A stretch of 47,789 bases of DNA, from positions 1-47,789 of the forward strand of contig NZ_JABXYX010000056.1 in assembly GCF_017982655.1 (NCBI RefSeq), given 5' to 3'. Below are positions 1 to 7,052 of this stretch, piece by piece. Within the stretch, counting starts at the first letter, position 1; every line of letters starts with the position of its first letter. This DNA comes from Brasilonema sp. CT11. GTDB lineage: Bacteria; Cyanobacteriota; Cyanobacteriia; Cyanobacteriales; Nostocaceae. The notes under the pieces were generated by a model. It made no database searches. It was not told the DNA's origin and saw nothing but the letters and a program-made list of their open reading frames with translations. Both the position numbers and the translations under genes were made by a program.

Positions 1-2035
1 CGTTGGGGGCGTTGTCATCCAAAACATGATCCAAGTAAAAGGTTTTAGCAACCTTAAAGAGCTTGTGGAAGTTGCTTTAAGTATGGCGGTCGCTGTCGTG
101 CCAGAAGGCTTACCCGCAGTTATTACCGTTACCTTGGCACTGGGAACCCAGCGAATGGTACGTCGCAATGCTTTGATTCGCAAACTCCCAGCAGTAGAAA
201 CCCTAGGTTCTGTCACGACTATTTGTTCTGATAAAACTGGCACCTTAACTCAGAACAAGATGGTCGTCCAATCAGCTTACACGAACAATAATACTTTTCG
301 TGTAACAGGAGAAGGTTACACCCCCAAAGGGGAGTTTCAGTTGGATGGTCAAACAATTTCCATAAACCAATCTCCAGAAATCCAAACTTTATTTGTTGCC
401 TGTGCGTTGTGTAATGATTCATTTTTGCAACAGGAACAAGGAGAATGGAAAATTTTGGGCGACCCAACAGAAGGCGCTTTGCTAACCCTGGCGGCGAAAG
501 GAGGAATAGAAAAAGACCAGTGGAACAGCAAGCTACCTCGTGTTAGCGAGTTTCCCTTCTCCTCAGAACGTAAACGAATGAGCGTGATTTGTCGGGTTGA
601 AGGAGTTAACGATGGTGTATCGGCGTTAACATCACCAGACCCTGCAATCAACAACTTATTGCAATCTGAAAAGTATTTGATGTTCACAAAAGGGTCACCA
701 GAGTTAATTTTAGCACGTTGTACCAACTTTTATGCAACCACTGGCTCAACACCTTTAAATGATCAGCAACGCCGCGAGATTCTAGCAGAAAATGACCGAA
801 TGGCGGGTAAAGGTTTGCGAGTGCTGGGGTTTGCCTATAAACCCTTGAGCGAGATTCCGCCGGAAGGGTCAGATGAGACATCCGAGCAAGGCTTAGTTTG
901 GCTGGGATTGATCGGAATGCTGGATGCACCACGCCCAGAGGTACGATCAGCAGTGCAAGAATGTCGGGATGCGGGTATTCGACCAGTGATGATTACTGGA
1001 GACCATCAACTGACAGCACGAGCGATCGCCACAGATTTGGGCATTGCTCAAGAAGGCGATCGCGCCATTACAGGTCAAGAGTTGCAACGAATGACCGACC
1101 AAGAACTGGAGCAAAACGTTGACTTAGTAAGCATTTACGCTCGTGTCGCCCCCGAACATAAACTGCGAATTGTACAAGCGCTGCAACGTCGAGGCAGATT
1201 TGTCGCCATGACAGGTGACGGTGTCAACGATGCCCCAGCCCTCAAACAAGCTGACATCGGTATTGCAATGGGTATCACTGGTACCGACGTGAGCAAGGAA
1301 GCCAGTGATATGGTCTTACTTGATGACAACTTTGCTACCATTGTCTCTGCCACAAAAGAAGGTAGAGTTGTTTACACCAACATCCGCCGCTTTATCAAGT
1401 ACATTCTTGGAAGTAATATTGGCGAGGTGATCACGATTGCAGCAGCACCAGTTCTCGGACTGGGAGGCGTTCCCCTCACACCGCTGCAAATTCTTTGGAT
1501 GAACCTGGTTACGGACGGTTTACCAGCATTGGCATTAGCAGTAGAACCTCCTGAACCTGACGTGATGAAGCGCCCGCCCTTCAGTCCTCGCGAAAGTATT
1601 TTTGCTAGGGGGTTGGGTTCTTACATGATTCGCATTGGCATTATCTTTGCCATCATCTCGATTGTTCTGATGGAGTGGGCATATTATCATGTTCAAGTAG
1701 TCACTGGTCCTGGACTAGACCCAGAGCGATGGAAGACAATGGTATTCACTACCCTATGTGTTGCCCAAATGGGTCATGCTATTGCAATTCGCTCAAATAC
1801 CCGACTGACTATAGAAATGAATCCCTTCTCAAATCTCTTTGTATTGGGGGCTGTTGTTATCACAACAATTTTGCAATTAATGCTTATTTACGTGGCACCC
1901 CTACGCAATTTCTTTGGTACACACTGGCTGAGTCCAACTGAGTTGGGTATTTGCATTGGTTTCAGTGCTTTGATGTTTGTGTGGATTGAACTTGAAAAAC
2001 TTTTCTTACGGTTGATGGGTAAAAAACCTGTTTAA
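1..2035 (+). CDS. P-type cation-transporting ATPase, C-terminal part (5' end outside window)
   Basis: The reading frame is open from base 2, so the start lies upstream and only about the last 677 residues are present. The family is P2-type (Ca2+/Na+ ATPase-like). The fourth membrane helix carries the PEGLPA motif typical of Ca2+-type pumps. The phosphorylation motif DKTGTLT is near bases 229-249, the nucleotide-binding KGSPE near base 690, and the hinge motif [10 protein letters not shown] near base 1215. The last 220 residues form the usual block of C-terminal membrane helices (M5-M10). Expected role: ATP-driven export of Ca2+ or another cation across the plasma or thylakoid membrane. The exact ion cannot be fixed from these motifs. 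A 9-bp hairpin follows the stop. Confidence 0.93.
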   Translation, partial: VGGVVIQNMIQVKGFSNLKELVEVALSMAVAVVPEGLPAVITVTLALGTQRMVRRNALIRKLPAVETLGSVTTICSDKTGTLTQNKMVVQSAYTNNNTFRVTGEGYTPKGEFQLDGQTISINQSPEIQTLFVACALCNDSFLQQEQGEWKILGDPTEGALLTLAAKGGIEKDQWNSKLPRVSEFPFSSERKRMSVICRVEGVNDGVSALTSPDPAINNLLQSEKYLMFTKGSPELILARCTNFYATTGSTPLNDQQRREILAENDRMAGKGLRVLGFAYKPLSEIPPEGSDETSEQGLVWLGLIGMLDAPRPEVRSAVQECRDAGIRPVMITGDHQLTARAIATDLGIAQEGDRAITGQELQRMTDQELEQNVDLVSIYARVAPEHKLRIVQALQRRGRFVAMTGDGVNDAPALKQADIGIAMGITGTDVSKEASDMVLLDDNFATIVSATKEGRVVYTNIRRFIKYILGSNIGEVITIAAAPVLGLGGVPLTPLQILWMNLVTDGLPALALAVEPPEPDVMKRPPFSPRESIFARGLGSYMIRIGIIFAIISIVLMEWAYYHVQVVTGPGLDPERWKTMVFTTLCVAQMGHAIAIRSNTRLTIEMNPFSNLFVLGAVVITTILQLMLIYVAPLRNFFGTHWLSPTELGICIGFSALMFVWIELEKLFLRLMGKKPV

Positions 2036-2055
2036 AAGGCGAATTTTCACTGAAA

Positions 2056-2094
2056 GACGGTGAGCAGCGTCCATTTCAGGCATGTCTCACCGTC
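2056..2094 (+). terminator. Perfect 9-bp inverted repeat after the ATPase gene
   Basis: GACGGTGAG (2056-2064) and CTCACCGTC (2086-2094) pair perfectly around a 21-nt loop, 20 bases after the ATPase stop. No T-run follows, so it is either a weak terminator or a 3' stabilising stem. Confidence 0.4.
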
Positions 2095-2188
2095 GTCGAT
2101 TCTCTACGTCATTAGATTTGTTGCAAAAATCCAATTATCGTTTAGATGCTGCGGTTTTACTCCAAGTCCTACTGAATAATCGCAAGCT

Positions 2189-2395
2189 ATGACAACAAAC
2201 CTTAGTCGGCGTCAATTTTTCTTGTTTGGTTCAGCAGCGTTTGGTACTAGTTTACTACTGAAAGCTTGTAGTAGTAACCCGACGACACCAACAACTACAA
2301 CAACGGGTGGTGCTGAAGAATTTAAAATAGCGATTGCCCTGCCTGGAATCATCACTGACAAAGCTTGGAATCAATCTGGTTATGAAGGAATTAAC
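2189..2395 (+). pseudogene. Truncated BMP-family lipoprotein (ABC transporter substrate-binding protein), N-terminus only
   Basis: The product starts with a twin-arginine-like signal (SRRQFFLFG) and a lipobox (LLLKAC) at about residues 6-27. A Thr-rich linker follows, then FKIAIALPGIITDKAWNQSG, typical of the first strand and loop of Med/BMP-type nucleoside or basic membrane lipoproteins. A full-length protein would be about 350 residues. Here similarity stops near residue 69, where a 16-bp inverted repeat and an IS4-like transposase remnant begin. The frame runs on to a stop at 2425. No remainder of the gene is seen downstream, so it was disrupted by insertion plus deletion. A functional product is unlikely. 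Confidence 0.75.
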
Positions 2396-2437
2396 CTAGA
2401 GAGCCGGTCAACCATTATTACTTGACCGGCTCTCTAG
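2396..2437. repeat. Perfect 16-bp inverted repeat at the junction of the BMP fragment and transposase remnant
   Basis: CTAGAGAGCCGGTCAA (2396-2411) and its exact reverse complement (2422-2437) flank a 10-nt loop, followed by TTTT. It sits where the lipoprotein gene is cut and covers the last codons of the transposase remnant on the minus strand. It may be a transposon-end hairpin, a terminator, or both. Confidence 0.7.
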
Positions 2438-2636
2438 TTTTAGAAACTTTGATTTCGATTAAACGTAATGTCAGTACTGGTGCGCCACGACGAACAGTAC
2501 CAAGTTGAATCAATCGGTCTTTAACCGAATGGTCATAGCTGAAAATTTTGAGATATTTAATAGATGCTTTCGCTTTTAAGCGAGTAACAAAATGGACTTC
2601 TTGGTTAATAAGTTGTCAGTAGACCGAAAACTTTTT
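2418..2636 (-). pseudogene. IS4-like transposase C-terminal remnant
   Basis: Read on the minus strand, this stretch encodes a 66-residue block (HFVTRLKAKASIKYL then VKDRLIQLGT and LTLRLIEIK) resembling the DDE transposase segment of IS4-type elements, in which FVTRLK precedes a strand-rich region. There is an in-frame TGA at 2616-2618, and the upstream frame loses similarity within about 20 bases. No catalytic DDE residues can be assigned. This is a dead fragment, probably left by the insertion that truncated the neighbouring lipoprotein gene. Confidence 0.55.
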
Positions 2637-2977
2637 AAAGGTAAAGGGGACTGGCGACTGGGAAATGCTCCAAAAATGGTACGGGGTTAAAGCCCGTTCC
2701 ATAATTTTTCGTTTGATATACCACTACCTCAATCCCTAATCCCCAATCCTCAGTGCCCTTTACGGTTTTTTGAATCGCTTGTACGCCCCCCAACAAGACT
2801 GTTGATCATTTCTATCCCAAAAGTGCATAAGTAGATGCGCGCTACATCTATCAAGAATACAACTATGAAGCTGATTCATGCTTAACTTCCGTTGTGCAAA
2901 TCCAGTAAGGATTGATGCATATAATCGAAGTTCTGTCAATGTCATAGTTCTACATTCTAGAAAAAAGAGCAAACAAG
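2637..2977. other. Intergenic stretch without a supported gene
   Basis: It starts with phrases common in cyanobacterial spacers (GGGGACTGGCGACTGGGAAATG). A 70-codon minus-strand frame (2760-2972) shows no recognisable motif and is not called. The 5' leader of the BNR-repeat gene lies at the right end, with only a weak AAGAG-type ribosome site. Confidence 0.5.
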
Positions 2978-4426
2978 ATGACCATAGATTTAAAAAACTA
3001 TCGGTGGGTTAAAACTAATTCTCCGATTGCCTCCTCGCGAACCGATGATATCTGGTTTTTTAACCCGCAAGAAGGCTGGCTGGTCAACAGCAACGGGCAG
3101 GTGAGCGTTACCCGAGACGGAGGGTCGAGCTGGACCACCAAGTATCAACTACCTCCCAACTTGCCGGGAAAGCCATATTTGCGTTGTATTCAGTTCGCCT
3201 CGTCCCAAGTCGGCTGGTTTGGAGCCGTGACCAATGCCAGCAAGGAAAATCCCGGCGATTATTTGAAGTATCTGCTCCACCAAACAACAGACGGCGGTAA
3301 CACATGGACAGCTGTTGAGAACCTTCCAGAAGGTTCTCCTGGAGGCATTTGTGGTCTGTCCGTGGTTAACGAAATGGTGGTGTATGGTTCTGGTGCTAAC
3401 GATCCCAACCAACCTGGTCCCTCCATTATCAAGACAACGGATTCTGGGAAGAGCTGGAATGTCATCGATATGAGTCCCTATGCCTCTAACTTGATCGATA
3501 TCCACTTTTTTAACGAGAATCGGGGTTGGGTCGTAGGTGGAAGGAAGCAGGACAGTTGCCCACCCGACCGGAAAGGCTACGAACGTGACCCCCAGTATGC
3601 TCAATTAAAGCCAGTCGTTCTCTACACGCAGGACGGCGGCAAGACGTGGGTTAACACCGTAGCCAATCTAACATCCGACTTCGATTGTGGCGGGTGGGGT
3701 TGGAAGATTTACTGGCTTAATGAGGAGGTTGGATTCGTTTCCATAGAAAATTTCTTAAGCGGTGCCATCTTGAGAACCACGGATGGTGGTCAAACCTGGG
3801 AGATGTTTCCCGTCAATGACTGCCGGACTGGTGCCGATGGCAACCATGTTGCTAACGCCAATCTGGAAGGAATCGGATTTATCAACAAAGACTGTGGCTG
3901 GGTTGGGGGCTGGGGTGATGCTCAGTTCATTGGAACCTATAACAGCTGGACTTGGAACGGCGGACAAAACTGGGTCGCTCAGGACAGCGTTAACGGCGAC
4001 CCACTCAGTGATGTCCGAGTCAACTCGAATCGCTTCCGCTTCTTCTTCGAGCCACTGGTGGGGTACAATTCGGGCAAGATGGTCTACAAGTACACTGACG
4101 AACCACTGCCTCCTGCTCCCAAGGAACTCCTAGCATCCATCGCTGCCCTTGGACTGAACTCGGTTCCAGCCGCCGAACCTCTTAAGGTCGAGATTCGTCT
4201 CAACGTACCCCACGGAACTAAGAAGCTCTACATTGGCTTTTGGAATTATCTAGCTTGGCACAAGGGCACGCTTGTTGACGAGGACGACCCCCAGCCTGGT
4301 ACACGGACATTCATCTGGGATGGGGTAGATGATGGCGGTCACTTACTAGCAGGTGGCACTTACATTTGTAGAGCGATGTGCGACGACATTTGCGAAAGTA
4401 TCAACATTAATTTAACCGTTGCGTAA
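2978..4426 (+). CDS. BNR/Ycf48-like beta-propeller protein with C-terminal FlgD-like Ig domain
   Basis: The 482-residue protein has repeated Asp-box (BNR) motifs: TRDGGSSW (about residue 44), TTDGGNTW (~104), TTDSGKSW (~150), TQDGGKTW (~215) and TTDGGQTW (~265). It also has several GWxxG turns, as in YCF48/HCF136 photosystem II assembly factors and sialidase-like propellers. After residue 390 the pattern changes to a fibronectin/Ig-like stretch ending in FIWDGVDDGGHLLAGGTY, which resembles the FlgD Ig-like domain. No signal peptide is visible, so export is doubtful unless by another route. It is longer than canonical Ycf48 (about 340 residues), lacks its lipobox, and is not in a photosystem operon. 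It is better described as a propeller protein of unknown role. Confidence 0.85.
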   Translation: MTIDLKNYRWVKTNSPIASSRTDDIWFFNPQEGWLVNSNGQVSVTRDGGSSWTTKYQLPPNLPGKPYLRCIQFASSQVGWFGAVTNASKENPGDYLKYLLHQTTDGGNTWTAVENLPEGSPGGICGLSVVNEMVVYGSGANDPNQPGPSIIKTTDSGKSWNVIDMSPYASNLIDIHFFNENRGWVVGGRKQDSCPPDRKGYERDPQYAQLKPVVLYTQDGGKTWVNTVANLTSDFDCGGWGWKIYWLNEEVGFVSIENFLSGAILRTTDGGQTWEMFPVNDCRTGADGNHVANANLEGIGFINKDCGWVGGWGDAQFIGTYNSWTWNGGQNWVAQDSVNGDPLSDVRVNSNRFRFFFEPLVGYNSGKMVYKYTDEPLPPAPKELLASIAALGLNSVPAAEPLKVEIRLNVPHGTKKLYIGFWNYLAWHKGTLVDEDDPQPGTRTFIWDGVDDGGHLLAGGTYICRAMCDDICESININLTVA

Positions 4427-4879
4427 CGCATTCCCCACACATAGAATGCGGGGGCTTTTAGCAAAGAAAGGTCAGTAGTGGAGTGGTTCCTGTTCAGGTT
4501 CCGCCTCACTACTCACTAACAGACGCGAAGTCGGGAGAGGGGGAGACGCGGCGAGGCGCGATAATTTTTGGGACAGAAGTGATAGAGAACCTACATTTTG
4601 ACCTAGGAAATTCAATTTTTCTCCAGAAAATAAGGAGCTAGGACTTATGCGTTGACAAAATCGTCTAGATGTAGTTACACGATAATGAAAAAGGTAATAC
4701 CCTTCAATTAAGCGTTAAGCGTAGCTCTGCCGTAGGCAATCACTAATCACCAGTGGCTTGGGAACATGGATAATATCTATTGTTAAGCTATCCCTAACGA
4801 TACGCAACGCGAACGGTCGCAATGACACAATTGCGTGATTTTTGCGTAAGTCCTGAACTTTACTCGCGTGAGGTTTCTT
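4427..4879. other. Intergenic region with interspersed repeats
   Basis: A short inverted repeat follows the propeller gene (GCATTC ... GAATGC then GGGGGCTTTT, 4428-4460), possibly a weak terminator. An AGTAGTG/CACTACT stem lies near 4473-4512. At 4708-4740 a copy of the spacer repeat GCGTAGCTCTGCCGTAGGCA occurs; the same words recur at 31203-31260. No gene is supported. The right end is the leader of the monooxygenase gene. Confidence 0.55.
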
Positions 4880-6115
4880 ATGAAAACAACAAATACTCAT
4901 ACACAACAAAAAGCTCAAATGGGGAAATTGTCTAAACCTATTGTCGAGAAAATTGCCATTGTCGGTGGTGGACTTGGCGGTTTAGCGGCTGCTGTAGCAT
5001 TGCAAAAACAGGGGTTTGATGTTCACGTTTACGAAAGAGCACAAGAATTTCGTCCTGCAGGTGCTGGTTTAGGTATTGGTGCAAACGGCTTGAATTTCCT
5101 TGCTGCTATTGAACCAAGTATAGTCGAGGATCTCAAACATTCGGGCTGCGACGTTCGTCAGGCAATCCTCAAAAAAATGACAGGAGAAACAGTCCAAAGT
5201 AACCCAATAAGAAGTAGGAACTTAGAAAAATATGGACAACCATTCATAACTATTTGGTGGTGGCGTTTGCAACAAATTCTTGCATCAAAACTGCCACCCG
5301 AAATTATCCATCTCAATCATCGCTGTATCGGCTTTGAACAGAATGAGAAAGGTGTGGAAATATACTTTGAAGATCAAAAAAAGGTATATGCAGATTTACT
5401 GATTGGAGCTGATGGTTTACGCTCAGTAGTCAGAGAAAAATTAATTGGGGATGGGACGCCTCATTATGTGGGAAGTATGAGTTGGCGCGCCGTCATCAAA
5501 TATAACCAAGAGCTACTTAAGCCTGATGAACTAGTTTTCATAAAAGGAAATAGACAGAGAATGTTCCTTCTCAATGTAGGTGACGGATATATCTGTTGGA
5601 TTTTTCGTAAGTTATCGTCAGATTTCTCTGTTTCCGATAGTGCTACTCTTGCCAAGTCTCGCGTTCTCAATGAACTTGCTGGTTGGGATGAATCTTTGCG
5701 AGGACTGGTAGAAGCAACAGAAGCCGAGCAAATCTTGGAGGGACCTATTTGCGATAGAGCACCCTTAACCCATTGGAGTAAAGGTAGGGTAACACTTTTA
5801 GGAGATGCTGCTCATCCGATGGCACCTTCGCTTGGACAGGGTGCTAATACTTCTTTTGAAGATGCATACGAACTTGCTCAATGCTTTTCCCAATCATCTA
5901 GCATTGAAGAAGCTCTTACTAGCTACGAGAAGCGTCGCATCGAACGCACACAAATAATCCAAACTCGCAGTGCCTTAGGAGAGATGCGCTACTACGAAAC
6001 CGACAGCGAAACATCTTCTAGGCAGACACAGGAGCAATCACAAACGCCGACTCGTGAGGAGTTTCAAGATTGGCTTTATAATTACAAACCTTTTCTGACG
6101 AGTTTTGCAGTTTAG
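4880..6115 (+). CDS. FAD-dependent monooxygenase (PHBH/UbiH-type flavoprotein)
   Basis: Class A flavoprotein monooxygenase of about 411 residues. The dinucleotide-binding motif GGGLGGLAAAVALQ sits near residue 26 and is followed by an acidic strand end (VYER). The conserved DG motif appears as GADGLRSVVREKL near residue 175. The FAD-ribityl GD motif appears as LLGDAAHPMAPSLGQGAN near residue 310. Such enzymes hydroxylate or epoxidise aromatic or isoprenoid substrates with NAD(P)H and O2; zeaxanthin epoxidase-like and salicylate hydroxylase-like members share this layout. The substrate cannot be deduced. ATG at 4880 is chosen over GTG at 4868 because AGG lies 6 bases upstream. The stop codon lies inside the left arm of a MITE-like element. 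Confidence 0.9.
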   Translation: MKTTNTHTQQKAQMGKLSKPIVEKIAIVGGGLGGLAAAVALQKQGFDVHVYERAQEFRPAGAGLGIGANGLNFLAAIEPSIVEDLKHSGCDVRQAILKKMTGETVQSNPIRSRNLEKYGQPFITIWWWRLQQILASKLPPEIIHLNHRCIGFEQNEKGVEIYFEDQKKVYADLLIGADGLRSVVREKLIGDGTPHYVGSMSWRAVIKYNQELLKPDELVFIKGNRQRMFLLNVGDGYICWIFRKLSSDFSVSDSATLAKSRVLNELAGWDESLRGLVEATEAEQILEGPICDRAPLTHWSKGRVTLLGDAAHPMAPSLGQGANTSFEDAYELAQCFSQSSSIEEALTSYEKRRIERTQIIQTRSALGEMRYYETDSETSSRQTQEQSQTPTREEFQDWLYNYKPFLTSFAV

Positions 6116-6300
6116 ACTAGTTCGCGGTGCGAAACTCGAAACCCTCAAAATAATTGGTTTTTTTATTCTCAATTAATGGACTACATTCCTAATAATCGCA
6201 GTAAATCTTAGCTAGATTTCGTAGTGATGACGTAAATAAACGCCGCAGTACTGAGTAATTCAAATTACTCAGTATAGTTTCGCACCGTCAACTAGACTAA
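6112..6300. mobile_element. MITE-like element with 25-bp terminal inverted repeats
   Basis: The left end (6112-6136) and the reverse complement of the right end (6276-6300) agree at 22 of 25 positions; both contain CGGTGCGAAACT and CTAGTT. Next to the right arm is a perfect 12-bp palindrome (6249-6274, TACTGAGTAATT/AATTACTCAGTA with a 2-base loop). There is no coding capacity. The left arm contains the stop codon of the monooxygenase gene, so the element may have set that protein's C-terminus. No clear target duplication was found. Confidence 0.6.
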
Positions 6301-6548
6301 TTTTGGTTATTAAACCGCCAAACCCTTTCACAAACCCTTGACATTATGAGGCTTTGAGGGAATGAAACAGCCCTGGTCTTGAGAGTTCCCTGTTCCCTGC
6401 ACTTCTTGGAAGTTAAAATAACATACACCACAAGGTAGGCGCATAACATAGCGAAAACACCCTAGAATAACAAGCAATCTACCAACATTAAGCTGACAAG
6501 TATTTAACATTTTTGCCAGAACAAAAATGATATTTTGAGGAGTTCAAT

Positions 6549-6830
6549 ATGCAAACCATGCGTACTAAGTTTGTGGGTTGGATGATTGTTACTATCCTTG
6601 GTATGTGGGCGTTTCCTTCCTTGGCGGATGACATCGCTGTCACTGATTTGCCAAAAACGGTCACTCAAGCGATACAAAAACGCTTTCCCTCCGCGAAGCT
6701 GATTTCGGCGGAGAAAGAAAACGATAACAATCAGACTCACTATGAAGTAAAGTTCCAGAACGGGAATCAGAAGCAAAAAGTCCACGTGAAGCCGAACGGG
6801 TCGATATACAAAGTGGAGATTGATGACTAA
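6549..6830 (+). CDS. Secreted PepSY-like small protein
   Basis: A 93-residue protein with a cleavable signal peptide: hydrophobic segment about residues 8-22, then FPSLADD with likely cleavage after Ala. The mature part has the PepSY-like/BLIP fold pattern: AIQKRFPSAKLISAEKE, then THYEVKF, then VHVKPNGSIYKVE. These domains are periplasmic and often thought to bind or inhibit other proteins. No catalytic residues are expected. GAGGAG lies 8 bases before the ATG, a strong ribosome site. It stands alone, with the MITE-like element on the left and tandem repeats on the right. Confidence 0.82.
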   Translation: MQTMRTKFVGWMIVTILGMWAFPSLADDIAVTDLPKTVTQAIQKRFPSAKLISAEKENDNNQTHYEVKFQNGNQKQKVHVKPNGSIYKVEIDD

Positions 6831-6835
6831 CCGAA

Positions 6836-7045
6836 TCAGTGAACAGTGAACAGTGAACAGTAAACAGTGAACAGTAAACAGTGAGTCCAGTGCTGCAGGA
6901 GGGTTTTCCTCCGTAGGCATCTGGCGAACCCGAAGGGTGAACAAGGGGTGGACTTTGTCCGTTTCCTACCTGGTAACTGATAACTGGTAACTGATAACTG
7001 GTAACTGATAACTGGTAACTGATAACTGATGACTGATAACTGTTA
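6836..7045. repeat. STRR-type tandem heptamers around a REP-like palindromic repeat
   Basis: The first block (about 6839-6882) repeats AACAGTG/AACAGTA units. The last block (about 6968-7042) repeats TAACTGG/TAACTGA units. Between them (6885-6945) is GTGCTGCAGGAGGGTTTTCC followed by TCTGGCGAACCCGAAGGGTG, a palindromic family also seen at 13275-13375 and 36900-37030. Short tandem heptamers of this kind are characteristic of heterocystous cyanobacteria. Confidence 0.85.
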
Positions 7046-7052
7046 AGACTCC

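Noticed and set aside
2760-2972. 70-codon minus-strand frame upstream of the BNR gene, with a faint LuxR-like look.
   Set aside because: Key HTH residues are missing and no family motif is visible.
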